DNA of 64,000 bases from Oscillospiraceae bacterium (GTDB taxonomy: Bacteria; Bacillota; Clostridia; Oscillospirales; Oscillospiraceae). Numbering within the stretch: position 1 is the stretch's first letter; every line of letters begins with the position of its first letter. Under the pieces are notes generated by a model. The model worked only from the letters and a program-made list of their open reading frames with translations, did not search any database and was not told where the DNA came from. The stretch is taken from positions 233,158 through 297,157 of the forward strand of contig CAJTFN010000003.1 of the NCBI GenBank assembly GCA_910575815.1, in the 5' to 3' direction. Of the stretch, positions 7,497 to 15,517 are shown piece by piece. The position numbers and the translations under genes are program-made.

Positions 7497-8990
7497 ATGA
7501 AGCATCTGCGACAGGTCCTCTGTCAGGTCCTGCTGTGTGTCCTCTTGGCGTGCGCCCTCTCCGTTTCCGCCTCCGCCATCTCCGACGTGCCGGAGGATTT
7601 CTGGGCCAAGGGGGACATTGAGCGCTGCGTGGCCCTGAAATATTTCTATCTGGAGTCCAACGGGACCTTCGGCGTGGGTAAGGAGATGAGCCGGGCCGAG
7701 TTTTTGGTGGTGCTCAACCGCCTCTTTGGCTGGAAGCCCACCGCCGCCGCCCGGACCGTCTACGAAGACGTGGACAAAAAGGCCTGGTATGCCGGCGCGG
7801 TGGAGACCGCCTATCACCAGGGGGCCATCACCAGCCAGGACGGAAACTTCCGCCCCGATGATCCCATCACCCGCAGCGAGGCCGCCTCCATGCTGGTCCG
7901 GGGACTGGGCTACGGCAGCATCGCCGGACTGATTCAGGATATGCCCCTCCCCTTCCGGGACGTCCGGGCCAACAGCGGCTACATCATCATGGCCTACGGT
8001 CTGGGCCTCATGGACGGCGCTTCCGTCATCGAGTTCTCCCCCGAGGGCCACGTCACCCGGGAACAGGCCGCCGTCATCCTGATGCGCCTCCACGACAAGC
8101 TCCACGACCCCACCACCAGCCGCACCGGCATCGCCACCGGGCTGGAAAACCTGCCGGATGTGACGGGCTATGAGGCCGTGGGCGTGGCCGCCGCCAAGCT
8201 GACCTATAACGGCGAGCCTCAGCTGGCCTCCCTGCTGGACCAGGAGGAGGCCGCCGCCGTCCGGGACGCCGTGCGAAGCGCCGGGTCCAGGCCCCTGCTG
8301 TACATTGCCGGAGGCGTCTACCATTTCCGGGAAAACGACGCGGAAAAGCTGGCAGCGGTGCTTCTCCAGGCCGTGAAGGAGGGGGACTATGACGGTCTCT
8401 TCCTGGACATCTCCGGCCTCACCTCCGTCACCCAGCGCAATGAGCTCACCGAAGCCGTCCGCCTCCTCCGGGAGGGTCTGGGAGAGCAGCTTCTCTACAC
8501 CGCCGCCGAGGCTCCCTCCGGCAAGGGGACAATCTTCGGCTATGACTACGCTGCCTTGGGCGAGATCGTTGACCGTCTGGTTCTCCGGGTCTCCCACCAG
8601 GAGGAAACCGGGGACGCCACAGCTCCCCTGGAGCCTCCGGAGCAGATTTACTATGGACTGAACCGTCTCCGGGGCGTGGTGGACGCAGGAAAGCTGACGC
8701 TGCTGCTGACCTCCACCGGCTCCGACTGGAACGGTGAAACCGCCTCTCCCGTCTCCGGCGAAGCCCTGACAGAATACCTGGCGGAGCAGGGCGCCCGCAG
8801 TCACTACTCCAGCCGCTACGCCTGCGCCTATCTCCCCCGCCAAAGCGGGAACGGCGACTCCACCATCTGGTATCTCAACGGCCAGTCCATTCAGGAGCGC
8901 GAGCTGCTGGCCCGGCTCTTTGGCGGCGGGCATCTCTGCCTTTCGGACCTGAACAACGCCCTCCCCGAGGTTTTGACGGCTATGCCCTGA
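7497..8990 (+). CDS. Secreted SLH-domain protein with degenerate GH18-like barrel
   Basis: The 497-residue protein opens with a signal peptide (MKHLRQVLCQVLLCVLLACA, cleavage near ASA). Three S-layer homology repeats follow, at about residues 25-75, 85-140 and 145-200, each carrying the F/Y-x-D-V start and an R-A/S-E or R-E-Q end. SLH triplets bind pyruvylated wall polymers, so the protein is probably held on the cell wall. The C-terminal half (about 215-497) reads like a glycoside hydrolase family 18 barrel: YDGLFLDISGL occupies the position of the catalytic DGxDxDxE strand, but the acid glutamate is missing. It may bind rather than cut glycans. The ATG at 7497 has AAGGAG 10 bases upstream. 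Gene and terminator form a single unit. Confidence 0.8.
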   Translation: MKHLRQVLCQVLLCVLLACALSVSASAISDVPEDFWAKGDIERCVALKYFYLESNGTFGVGKEMSRAEFLVVLNRLFGWKPTAAARTVYEDVDKKAWYAGAVETAYHQGAITSQDGNFRPDDPITRSEAASMLVRGLGYGSIAGLIQDMPLPFRDVRANSGYIIMAYGLGLMDGASVIEFSPEGHVTREQAAVILMRLHDKLHDPTTSRTGIATGLENLPDVTGYEAVGVAAAKLTYNGEPQLASLLDQEEAAAVRDAVRSAGSRPLLYIAGGVYHFRENDAEKLAAVLLQAVKEGDYDGLFLDISGLTSVTQRNELTEAVRLLREGLGEQLLYTAAEAPSGKGTIFGYDYAALGEIVDRLVLRVSHQEETGDATAPLEPPEQIYYGLNRLRGVVDAGKLTLLLTSTGSDWNGETASPVSGEALTEYLAEQGARSHYSSRYACAYLPRQSGNGDSTIWYLNGQSIQERELLARLFGGGHLCLSDLNNALPEVLTAMP

Positions 8991-9039
8991 GAACGCCGCC
9001 TCCTCCGCGGGGCCGCCCTAAAAGTACCGTTCCAAAACA

Positions 9040-9076
9040 CAAGACCCCGTCCGGTTGGACGGGGCCTTGCTTTTGT
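9040..9076. terminator. Terminator after the SLH gene
   Basis: CCCCGTCC and GGACGGGG flank GGTT, extended by CAAG/CTTG with one mismatch, and are followed by CTTTTGTTG. The minus strand also shows a T-rich end, so it may serve the converging P-loop gene. Confidence 0.75.
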
Positions 9077-9089
9077 TGTCTTATCAGGC

Positions 9090-9500
9090 TTACAGGAAGC
9101 GCTGCATGCCGTCGGTGGCAGAGGTGGGATCGGCGCTGATGGTCACGGTAAACTTGATGTTGTTCCGCTCGCCGAAGGTGTCCAGCCAGTTCATAAAGCT
9201 CTCGGTCTCCGCGTCCACTTCCCGGCCCACGATCTTGCAGAAGTTGTCAATGAACATGTGGGAAATGTCATAGTTCCCCGCGTGAAGGCCGCTGATGAAG
9301 CCCTGGAGCAGCTCATAGCTGCCCAGCTTGTATTCGTGCGCGTCGATCAGACGGATGTGATAGTGGATATCGTAGGTCATATTGCGGTTGGCCTCGATGC
9401 AAACGACATTGCCGGGCTCGTCCTTCGCCGCGTTGTTGATTAATTCGATGAGCTGCTTGGTTTTGCCGGAACCCTTCATGCCCATGATAAGTCTGACCAT
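9090..9500 (-). CDS. Small P-loop ATP-binding protein
   Basis: The 136-residue protein begins MVRLIMGMKGSGKT, a Walker A motif with K13. A Walker B-like HMFIDNF lies near residues 82-88 and a C-terminal sensor-like FTVTISADP strand follows. The fold resembles the nucleotide-binding core of thymidine kinase and related small P-loop proteins, but the zinc lasso and substrate motifs of thymidine kinase are absent. It is seen widely in Clostridia as an uncharacterised ATP-binding protein. A CAGGAGTG ribosome site precedes the ATG. It lies downstream of the isomerase-like gene, about 100 bases away and in the same direction. Confidence 0.7.
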   Translation of the reverse strand: MVRLIMGMKGSGKTKQLIELINNAAKDEPGNVVCIEANRNMTYDIHYHIRLIDAHEYKLGSYELLQGFISGLHAGNYDISHMFIDNFCKIVGREVDAETESFMNWLDTFGERNNIKFTVTISADPTSATDGMQRFL

Positions 9501-9603
9501 AGTAAAACACTCCTGTCATTTTTAATTCCCTAGGTTGGCTTTATTTTCAGAATACCACACTCTGCCGGAAAAAACAATCCATAAAGCCAAATTTGATAAA
9601 TGT

Positions 9604-10779
9604 TCACAGAATCCCCTGTCCCATGGCCTGGGCCATGGCCCTCCGGAAGCTTTCTCCCCTCTCCGAGGGAAGGAGCTTCCGAATACGGGCCTCACAGGCC
9701 TCCACCCCCGGGCAAGCCAGCGGGTCCGCGTCCAGCAGACAGGCGGACAGGCCGCAGGCGTACTGGAGAAAATAGATCAATCCGCCCAGGGTCTCCGGGG
9801 ACTCTCCGCCGGGGCGCAGGATGAGGTTTGGCACGCCGCTGTCCGTGTGGGCCAGCATGGTTCCCTCCACCGCTGCCGCCCGCAGGCTGGACAGAGGGTC
9901 CTCCCTCTCCCCGTCCTCCAGGCGTACCACGGTTTCAAAGAAGTGCCGGGGCCCCTCCTGAATGTACTGCCCCAGGGAGCGAAACTCCCGGCTGTAGTCC
10001 ACCACCACCGGGAAGAGGGCCTTGCCCTCTTTCCCCTCGGCGGCGGCAAAGAGGCCCTTGGCCCACTCCAGAAGGGGGACCAGCCGGGCGTCCCAGCAGC
10101 CGAGGAGCTCCACGACGTACCCGGCCCGGCACAGCTGCCGCCGGGCGGCGGCGTACCGCCAGGCGGGATTTTCAAAGGACGTGGCGGCACAGCGCTCCCG
10201 CATTGCCATGGCCCCGGACAGCAGCCCGCCCACGTCCACTCCCGCCACGGCCATGGGCAGCAGCCCGGCGGCGGTGAGCAGGCCGAAGCCGCCGTACTCC
10301 CCGGAGGACAAGTCCCCCGCCACCAGCACATAGCGGCCCGCCTCGTCCCCGTGCCGTTCCGTCATGGCCTCCCGCAGCCGCCGGAAGGCCGGGGAATCCT
10401 CGCCGCCCGCGGCATAGAGCACAGCGGTTCCCCGGGCGGTCTCTTCCAGGGCCTCCTCCAGCTCCCCGGCGGAGGGTAGGCCGCTGAGAAAGCGCAGCCG
10501 CCCCGTCTCCCCGCCGAGGAGGGCCGCCACGCCGCCCACGCCGCCCCGGAGTCCCCCGTCCTCCACGACCAGCAAGGTGTGTCCCTGGGCCCGGATGCTC
10601 TCCGCCAGGGTGTACAGGCGGAGCAGCGCCGTCCCCTCCCCGGGCAGCCGGACCCAGCCCATCCGGGGTTCGCCCTGTTGCAGCCTCCGCTGTGCCCGCC
10701 GCAGCCGGGGCTCCGCGGCCGCCTCGTAGGGCAGGGGCAAAAACCGCCGCAGCTCGTGGGTCTCAAACAATTCCGGCAT
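9604..10779 (-). CDS. Glucose-6-phosphate isomerase-like protein, probably catalytically dead
   Basis: Many landmarks of Bacillus-type glucose-6-phosphate isomerase are present in order: GFGLLTAAGLLPMAVAGVDV, NPAWRYAAAR, SLGQYIQEGPRHFFETV, EGTMLAHTDSGVPNL, and YFLQYACGLSACLL before DPLACPGVEA. The overall fold is therefore clear. Key active-site parts are changed. The GIGGSYLG loop reads EDGGLRGG. The phosphate-binding SKSGTTTEPA segment reads AAGGEDSPA. The histidine of LHSMGQ is arginine (FRSLGQ). The lysine of GVEAYK is lost (GVEACE). At 391 residues it is about 60 shorter than the enzyme. I infer a pseudoenzyme or a new sugar-phosphate binding role; a true pgi should exist elsewhere in the genome. 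The ATG at 10779 has AAAGGATG upstream. Confidence 0.75.
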   Translation of the reverse strand: MPELFETHELRRFLPLPYEAAAEPRLRRAQRRLQQGEPRMGWVRLPGEGTALLRLYTLAESIRAQGHTLLVVEDGGLRGGVGGVAALLGGETGRLRFLSGLPSAGELEEALEETARGTAVLYAAGGEDSPAFRRLREAMTERHGDEAGRYVLVAGDLSSGEYGGFGLLTAAGLLPMAVAGVDVGGLLSGAMAMRERCAATSFENPAWRYAAARRQLCRAGYVVELLGCWDARLVPLLEWAKGLFAAAEGKEGKALFPVVVDYSREFRSLGQYIQEGPRHFFETVVRLEDGEREDPLSSLRAAAVEGTMLAHTDSGVPNLILRPGGESPETLGGLIYFLQYACGLSACLLDADPLACPGVEACEARIRKLLPSERGESFRRAMAQAMGQGIL

Positions 10780-11093
10780 CGCTATGTATCATCCTTTCTT
10801 TGGTTTAACCGGCACGCCGAAAAACGTGACGGCGTTTTTTCACCGGCGGACGACGCCTGCCGGCTGTGCCCTTCCCATACGGGAATTGACTGTGGAATCC
10901 AAAACCGATCCGCTTGGAGGCTTGCCGCGGCGGCGCTGCCGGGACCCTCGGGGACATCCCCTCCGCTCTTCCAAACCGCCTCCACAGCAACCACCGCCGC
11001 GCTATCCGCTCACGGATCATCTCAGCCAGTATACCACGGCGGCGGGGGAAATCCTGTCGCAGAGCCTCGAATCTCCTAAGGCGGCCCCATCCC
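10780..11093. other. Intergenic region without a supported gene
   Basis: No reading frame with a credible ribosome site is seen. A short hairpin at 10814-10840 (ACGCCG and CGGCGT with a 10-base loop, then T5 on the plus strand) looks like a weak plus-strand terminator, but no plus-strand gene lies before it. Confidence 0.4.
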
Positions 11094-11145
11094 AAAAAAG
11101 AGCCGGGACCTTCGGAGGCTCTGCCCCGGCCAGGTCCCGGCTCTT
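11094..11145 (-). terminator. Terminator of the D,D-carboxypeptidase gene
   Basis: The arms AAGAGCCGGGACC (11098-11110) and GGTCCCGGCTCTT (11133-11145) close a 22-base loop. The minus strand continues into TTTTT. Confidence 0.75.
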
Positions 11146-11161
11146 CTCATTTCCGCAATTC

Positions 11162-12283
11162 TCACTCCGCCAGGCAGGCCTTCCGCAGCAGCCGCCCCAG
11201 CATCTGTCCATAGGTGACCCGGGGCACCTCCTCCCCGGCCAGAAGGGGAATCTCCGCCACCACCTCCTCGCCGGAGGTGACCGTCAGCGTCCCCAGCCGG
11301 TCGCCCAGGGCCACAGGGGCAGTGACCCCCGGCTCCAGCTCCACGCTCTGGGTCAAATTCCCGGCCTTGGCCTTCTCCAGCAGCAGCGTGCTCCCCTCTC
11401 CCAGCACCGGCTGGACGGTGGCCTGGTCCCCCAGCTCCACCGGCACCGGCGGCAGGGCCGTCTCCGGGACGATTTTCCGCAGGGCATAGGAGGCGAAGCC
11501 GTAATTCAAAAGGGTCTGGGCATCCTCGAAGCGCTGGGCGGAGGTGGCCCCCTTCATGATGACGGCGATGAGCTCCATGCCCTCTCGCTCCGCCGTGGCG
11601 GAGAGGCAGTACAGCGCGCTGTCGGTGGACCCGGTTTTCAGTCCCGTGGCTCCCTCGTAAAACCGCACCAGGCGGTTGGTATTCACCAGCTGGGACTCCC
11701 CGTTTCGCAGGGTGTCCATCCAGATCGTGGTGTACTGCCGGATGTCCGGATGGTTTTGAATCAGCTCCCGGCTCATCAGGGCAATGTCATAGGCAGAGGT
11801 GACGTGGCCCGCCGCCGGGAGGCCCGTGGCGTTTTTAAAGGTGGTGTCCCGCATCCCCAGCTCCGCCGCCCGCTGGTTCATCCGCTCCACGAAGGCGTCC
11901 TCGCTGCCCGCCACCGTCTCCGCCAGAGCCACGGCGCAGTCGTTGGCGGAGACCACGCAGACGGCTTTCAGCATATCGCCGACGCTGAGCTGCTCGTTTT
12001 CCTTCAACCAGATCTGGGAGCCCCCCATGGAGCAGGCGTGGGCAGAGGCGGTAATCATGGTGTCATAGCTCAGCTGGCCGCTGTCCACGGCCTCCATCGT
12101 CAGCAGCAGCGTCATGACCTTGGTGACGCTGGCGGGCTCCAGCGGCTTGTGTTCGTCCTTGGCGAAAAGAACGGTTCCCGTCTCTTTTTCCATCAGGACG
12201 GCCGACGGCGCAGATACCTCCACGGCCTGGACGCCGGAGGCCAGCAGCAGCACGGCACACAGCAGCGCAATTCCTCGTTTCAT
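11162..12283 (-). CDS. D-alanyl-D-alanine carboxypeptidase (DacF/PBP5 type)
   Basis: The 373-residue penicillin-binding protein trims the terminal D-alanine from peptidoglycan stem peptides outside the membrane. A signal peptide (MKRGIALLCAVLLLASGVQA) leads. The serine active site is S52-V-T-K55. The second motif is SAN in VVSANDCAVAL, and KTG appears in GLKTGSTD at about residue 216. The C-terminal 110 residues form the beta-rich PBP5 C-domain, ending LGRLLRKACLAE, which could be a weak amphipathic membrane anchor. The ATG at 12283 has AAAGGGGGATC upstream. The gene is divergent from galM. Firmicutes carry several such paralogs; dacF-like copies are often sporulation-specific, which the sequence here cannot decide. 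Confidence 0.9.
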   Translation of the reverse strand: MKRGIALLCAVLLLASGVQAVEVSAPSAVLMEKETGTVLFAKDEHKPLEPASVTKVMTLLLTMEAVDSGQLSYDTMITASAHACSMGGSQIWLKENEQLSVGDMLKAVCVVSANDCAVALAETVAGSEDAFVERMNQRAAELGMRDTTFKNATGLPAAGHVTSAYDIALMSRELIQNHPDIRQYTTIWMDTLRNGESQLVNTNRLVRFYEGATGLKTGSTDSALYCLSATAEREGMELIAVIMKGATSAQRFEDAQTLLNYGFASYALRKIVPETALPPVPVELGDQATVQPVLGEGSTLLLEKAKAGNLTQSVELEPGVTAPVALGDRLGTLTVTSGEEVVAEIPLLAGEEVPRVTYGQMLGRLLRKACLAE

Positions 12284-12359
12284 GGTGATCCCCCTTTGCT
12301 TGTTGCTTGACTATATGAGGAAGGGGGGACATTCATGCCCCGTCCGGGGACAAAACCTT

Positions 12360-12388
12360 TTGACCGGAGGGGAAAAATGTGTTATGCT
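12360..12388 (+). promoter_or_regulatory. Sigma-A promoter for galM
   Basis: TTGACC (12360-12365), a 17-base spacer and TATGCT (12383-12388) lie 36 bases before the ATG at 12425. Confidence 0.7.
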
Positions 12389-12424
12389 GGACGTATCATA
12401 TTCAAAGGAAAGAGGGAATTACCC

Positions 12425-13468
12425 ATGGCCGCTTCCATCCCCTTCGGCGTCATGCCCGACGGAACCAACGTTGAACAATACACCCTCCGCGCCGGGGCAC
12501 TGTCCTGCGGTGTCATCACCTTCGGCGGCTCGCTCCGCTTTCTCCAGGTACCAGACCGGGCCGGAAAGAGCGTGGACGTCCTCCTGGGCTTTGACAGCCT
12601 GGAGGCCTACCGGACCCACGGCAAATCCCTGGGGGCCCTGGTGGGCCGCTACGCCAACCGCATCGGCGGAGCCCGCTTCCCCCTGAGCGGCGAGACCTAT
12701 ACCCTGGCCGCCAACGACCACGGCGTCAACCACCTTCACGGCGGTCTTCTTGGCTTCAACAAGCGGGTCTGGACCGTGGAGGACGCCGCGGACAGCCGCC
12801 TCACCCTCTCCCTGTTCAGTCCCGACGGCGACGAGGGCTACCCCGGAAACCTGACGGTCCGCGTCACCTACGTTCTGACAGAGGAGGGCCTGACCATCGA
12901 ATACAAGGCCCGGTGCGACCGGGACACTGTCTGCAACCTGACCAACCACGCCTACTTCAACCTCTCCGGCCACGACAGCGGTCCCGTGGGGGACCAGACC
13001 ATCCAGCTCCTGGCGGACCACTATACCCCCACGGACTCCCTGTCCATCCCCACCGGGGAGATCGCCCCGGTGGAGGGCACGCCCATGGACCTGCGGGAAC
13101 CCACCCCCATAGGCGCCCGTATTGACGAGGACTTTCCCCAGCTCCTTCAGGCCGGAGGATACGACCACAACTGGGTCCTACGGGGCGAATTGGGCGCTCT
13201 TCGGCCCATCGCCCGGGCGGCCTCCTCCAAAACCGGCATCGCCATGGAGGTCCTCTCCACCCTCCCCGGCGTCCAGTTCTACACCGGGAACTATCTCTCC
13301 GGGATTCCTGCCGGGAAGGACGGCGCGGCCTATGACCGCCGCTGGGGCTTCTGCCTGGAGACCCAGTTCTTCCCCGACTCTCCCAACCACGAATCGTTTC
13401 CCTCCTGCGTTCTCCGGGCGGGAGAGGACTTTTCCCACACCGCTGTCTTCCGCTTCACGGCGGAGTGA
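12425..13468 (+). CDS. galM: Aldose 1-epimerase (galactose mutarotase)
   Basis: The 347-residue protein interconverts alpha and beta anomers of galactose and other hexoses, feeding the Leloir pathway. Family landmarks are GRYANRI near residue 75, NHLHGG near 102, the catalytic histidine in LTNHAYFNLSGH near 175, and the catalytic glutamate in GFCLETQFFPDSPN near 314. The start MAASIPFG is chosen because AGAGGGAA lies 9 bases upstream; the longer frame runs over the promoter. Its place beside the mgl-type galactose/glucose uptake and sensing cluster, converging on it through a shared terminator, fits a role in galactose use. Length and motifs are normal for the family. Confidence 0.93.
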   Translation: MAASIPFGVMPDGTNVEQYTLRAGALSCGVITFGGSLRFLQVPDRAGKSVDVLLGFDSLEAYRTHGKSLGALVGRYANRIGGARFPLSGETYTLAANDHGVNHLHGGLLGFNKRVWTVEDAADSRLTLSLFSPDGDEGYPGNLTVRVTYVLTEEGLTIEYKARCDRDTVCNLTNHAYFNLSGHDSGPVGDQTIQLLADHYTPTDSLSIPTGEIAPVEGTPMDLREPTPIGARIDEDFPQLLQAGGYDHNWVLRGELGALRPIARAASSKTGIAMEVLSTLPGVQFYTGNYLSGIPAGKDGAAYDRRWGFCLETQFFPDSPNHESFPSCVLRAGEDFSHTAVFRFTAE

Positions 13469-13494
13469 GAGGCGGTTGGCCGGACCACGCGCAA

Positions 13495-13523
13495 AAAAGG
13501 AACCCCCACCGGGGGTTCCTTTT
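13495..13523. terminator. Bidirectional terminator between galM and the sugar-binding gene
   Basis: AAAAGGAACCCCC and GGGGGTTCCTTTT enclose ACC. It ends galM on the plus strand and the sensing operon on the minus strand. Confidence 0.9.
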
Positions 13524-13527
13524 CGTT

Positions 13528-14634
13528 TCAGTCAAGCTGGGTGGCCGGCCCGGTCTCCTCCTGCTCCCGCCGGAGCTCCTCCAGGTTCTCCAGGGTCACC
13601 GGCCGGTAAGGCAGCCACACATAATGGCCCTCCTCCAGGGTCACCGCCTCCCCCGGATTCTCTCCATGCCAGAGGGCCAGCGCCATGTCCAGCATAACCC
13701 GGGCCTGTCCCCGGCCGTCATTGTGGACGGTGCCGTAGAGCTGCCCCGCCGCCACGGCCTCCTGGGCGGGAGCGGTGGCATCCACCCCCACGATCAGCGG
13801 CCAGCCGCTCCGGGGCGTGCCGGACAGGGCGTCGATGGCCCCCAGGGCCATGTCGTCGTTGTTGGCGAAGATGACCTCGATCCGGCTCCCAAACTCCTCC
13901 AGCCACTGGGCTGTCCGGGCGGCGGCCTGGGCCCGGTTCCAGTTGGCGGTCTCGTTGGCCAGCTTCTCCACCTCCACGCCGCCGTCGGTCAGGGCCTTGA
14001 TGGAGTATTCCGTCCGCAGCAGGGAATCCTGGTGCCCCGGCTCCCCCTCCAGCATGGCATACTGGAGCACTCCGTCCCCATTGCGGTCCAGGGCCTCCCG
14101 GTTCTCCCGCCAGGCGTCCAGCACCAAGCCTCCCTGGAGGTCGCCGCTCTCCCGGGCGCTGGCGCCCACATAGTAAATCTGGTCCCAGCGCTGAATGTCC
14201 TCCTCCACGGGCTGGCGGTTGAAGAAAATCAGGGGCACCCCCTCCGCCTCCGCCTTGTCGGCGATCACCGCCGCCGCCGTCCGGTCCACGATGTTCACCA
14301 TCAGCACGTCGCAGCCCCGGGCCAGGAAGCGGTCCACCTGGTCCAACTGGGTGGTCTGACTGCTCCGGCCGTCGGCGGTGAAGAGGGTAATCTTCTGCCC
14401 GGTCTCCCGCTCCGCCTCCCGGACCATCCACTCCAGATTCTGGGCCACGGTGGAGATGAAGGTGTCGTCCTGGGTGTAGAGGGCAAAGCCGATGCGGAGG
14501 CTGTCGTCTCCCCCTCCTCCGCCGCAGCCGGACAGGGTCAGCGCCGCCGCCAGCAAAAGGGGCAGCAGCCGTTTCCTCTTACCGTCCGGAGGACGACATG
14601 ACCGGGAACAGCAGCTTCTGGTTTTCTGGCGCAT
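13528..14634 (-). CDS. MglB-like sugar-binding lipoprotein (second copy)
   Basis: The 368-residue protein is a periplasmic-binding-protein-fold lipoprotein of the galactose/glucose (MglB) type. The lipobox LTLSGC follows an unusually long basic leader of about 22 residues. The ligand domain opens RIGFALYTQDDTFI and contains the MglB-like NRQP, ANNDDMALGAI and VGVDAT blocks. It shares order and motifs with the mglB product at 23347. The only in-frame start, ATG 14634, has GGGAGG 7 bases upstream and overlaps the previous gene by 56 bases, which explains the long leader. As the last gene after the kinase and anchored binding protein, it may deliver sugar to the sensor or act as a second substrate receptor for MglAC. 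Confidence 0.85.
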   Translation of the reverse strand: MRQKTRSCCSRSCRPPDGKRKRLLPLLLAAALTLSGCGGGGGDDSLRIGFALYTQDDTFISTVAQNLEWMVREAERETGQKITLFTADGRSSQTTQLDQVDRFLARGCDVLMVNIVDRTAAAVIADKAEAEGVPLIFFNRQPVEEDIQRWDQIYYVGASARESGDLQGGLVLDAWRENREALDRNGDGVLQYAMLEGEPGHQDSLLRTEYSIKALTDGGVEVEKLANETANWNRAQAAARTAQWLEEFGSRIEVIFANNDDMALGAIDALSGTPRSGWPLIVGVDATAPAQEAVAAGQLYGTVHNDGRGQARVMLDMALALWHGENPGEAVTLEEGHYVWLPYRPVTLENLEELRREQEETGPATQLD

Positions 14635-15517
14635 AGATATCCTCCCTTCGCAGAACGGAAAAGGGCAGGGGCGTCAAGGTCCCCGTCCCTCCCCGGACGG
14701 CGTCCACCGCCCGGCGCACCGCCAGGAAGCCCGCGGCATAATCGCTCCAGGCGGCAATGGCGGCGATGCTTCCCCGCTCCAGCTGGGCGGTGATGGCCGT
14801 GGTGGTCCCCACGCCGTACAGGGCAAAATCCCGCCCCTCCGTCTCCTTTTCCTCGGCGGTTCGCTGGGTGACGGTGGGCTCAAAGGCCATGACCCAGCGG
14901 ACGTCCCCCTCCGGCAGCAACTCCTCCCGGGCCACCGGGACCCCGGCCCCGGCCAGAGTTTCCTCCGCCGCCGCCAGCCGGTCCGCCACGCCGCCGCGGC
15001 TTTGGGCGGTGTCCAAAAGCACCACGCCGCCACCGTCCCAGTCCTCCAGCAGCGCCTCCGCCAGCTGCCGCCCCAGAAGGGCGTTGTCCGGAGACACCAC
15101 TCCCGCCGCGCCCTCCATGGGGGACTCCAGCGTCACCGCCGGACAGACCACCAACCAGGAGTTCAGGGCAGCGGACAGCGCCGCCGGGTCCGCCGGCACC
15201 ACCACCAGGGCCGCCGCGCCGCCATTGATCTCCCGCAGGAGCAGCGCCTCCTGCTCGGCGCTGTCGTTGGCGGCGGTGAGGGTGAGGAAGCGAAGCTCCG
15301 CCCCCAGCTCGTCCGCTGCCTGCTCCATCCCCTGGCGGGCCACGCTCCAGCCGGAGCTGTCCGTGTCCCGGAGCATGACGGAGAGGGACAGCAGCTGGGG
15401 CTCCCGCCGCCTCTGGAGAAGCTGGGGCAAAATCAGCGACAGCACCGCCGCCAGCCCCAGGGCCGCCAGAATGGCAACCTGAATCCAATGATTCGCTTGG
15501 TTCTGTTTTGTCTTCAT
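14579..15517 (-). CDS. Membrane-anchored sugar-binding sensor protein (XylFII-like)
   Basis: The 312-residue protein has one N-terminal membrane helix (about residues 12-32) and no lipobox cysteine, followed by a periplasmic-binding-protein fold (SLSVMLRDTDSSGWSV, then VVVPADPAALSAALN). Its start overlaps the kinase stop as ATGA, with GGGGGAGG upstream, so the two are co-translated. In clostridial D-xylose sensing, XylFII is exactly such an anchored binding protein that docks on the LytS kinase. I infer the same role here, giving the kinase its sugar specificity. The second half is more diverged from MglB than the two lipoproteins are, as expected for a sensor rather than a transport receptor. 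Confidence 0.75.
   Translation of the reverse strand: MKTKQNQANHWIQVAILAALGLAAVLSLILPQLLQRRREPQLLSLSVMLRDTDSSGWSVARQGMEQAADELGAELRFLTLTAANDSAEQEALLLREINGGAAALVVVPADPAALSAALNSWLVVCPAVTLESPMEGAAGVVSPDNALLGRQLAEALLEDWDGGGVVLLDTAQSRGGVADRLAAAEETLAGAGVPVAREELLPEGDVRWVMAFEPTVTQRTAEEKETEGRDFALYGVGTTTAITAQLERGSIAAIAAWSDYAAGFLAVRRAVDAVRGGTGTLTPLPFSVLRREDIYAPENQKLLFPVMSSSGR

Noticed and set aside
6915..8933. 672-codon minus frame that includes the MerR protein at its end
   Set aside because: Only the last 127 codons are a protein family; the upstream part is antisense to the SLH gene and contains the MerR promoter.
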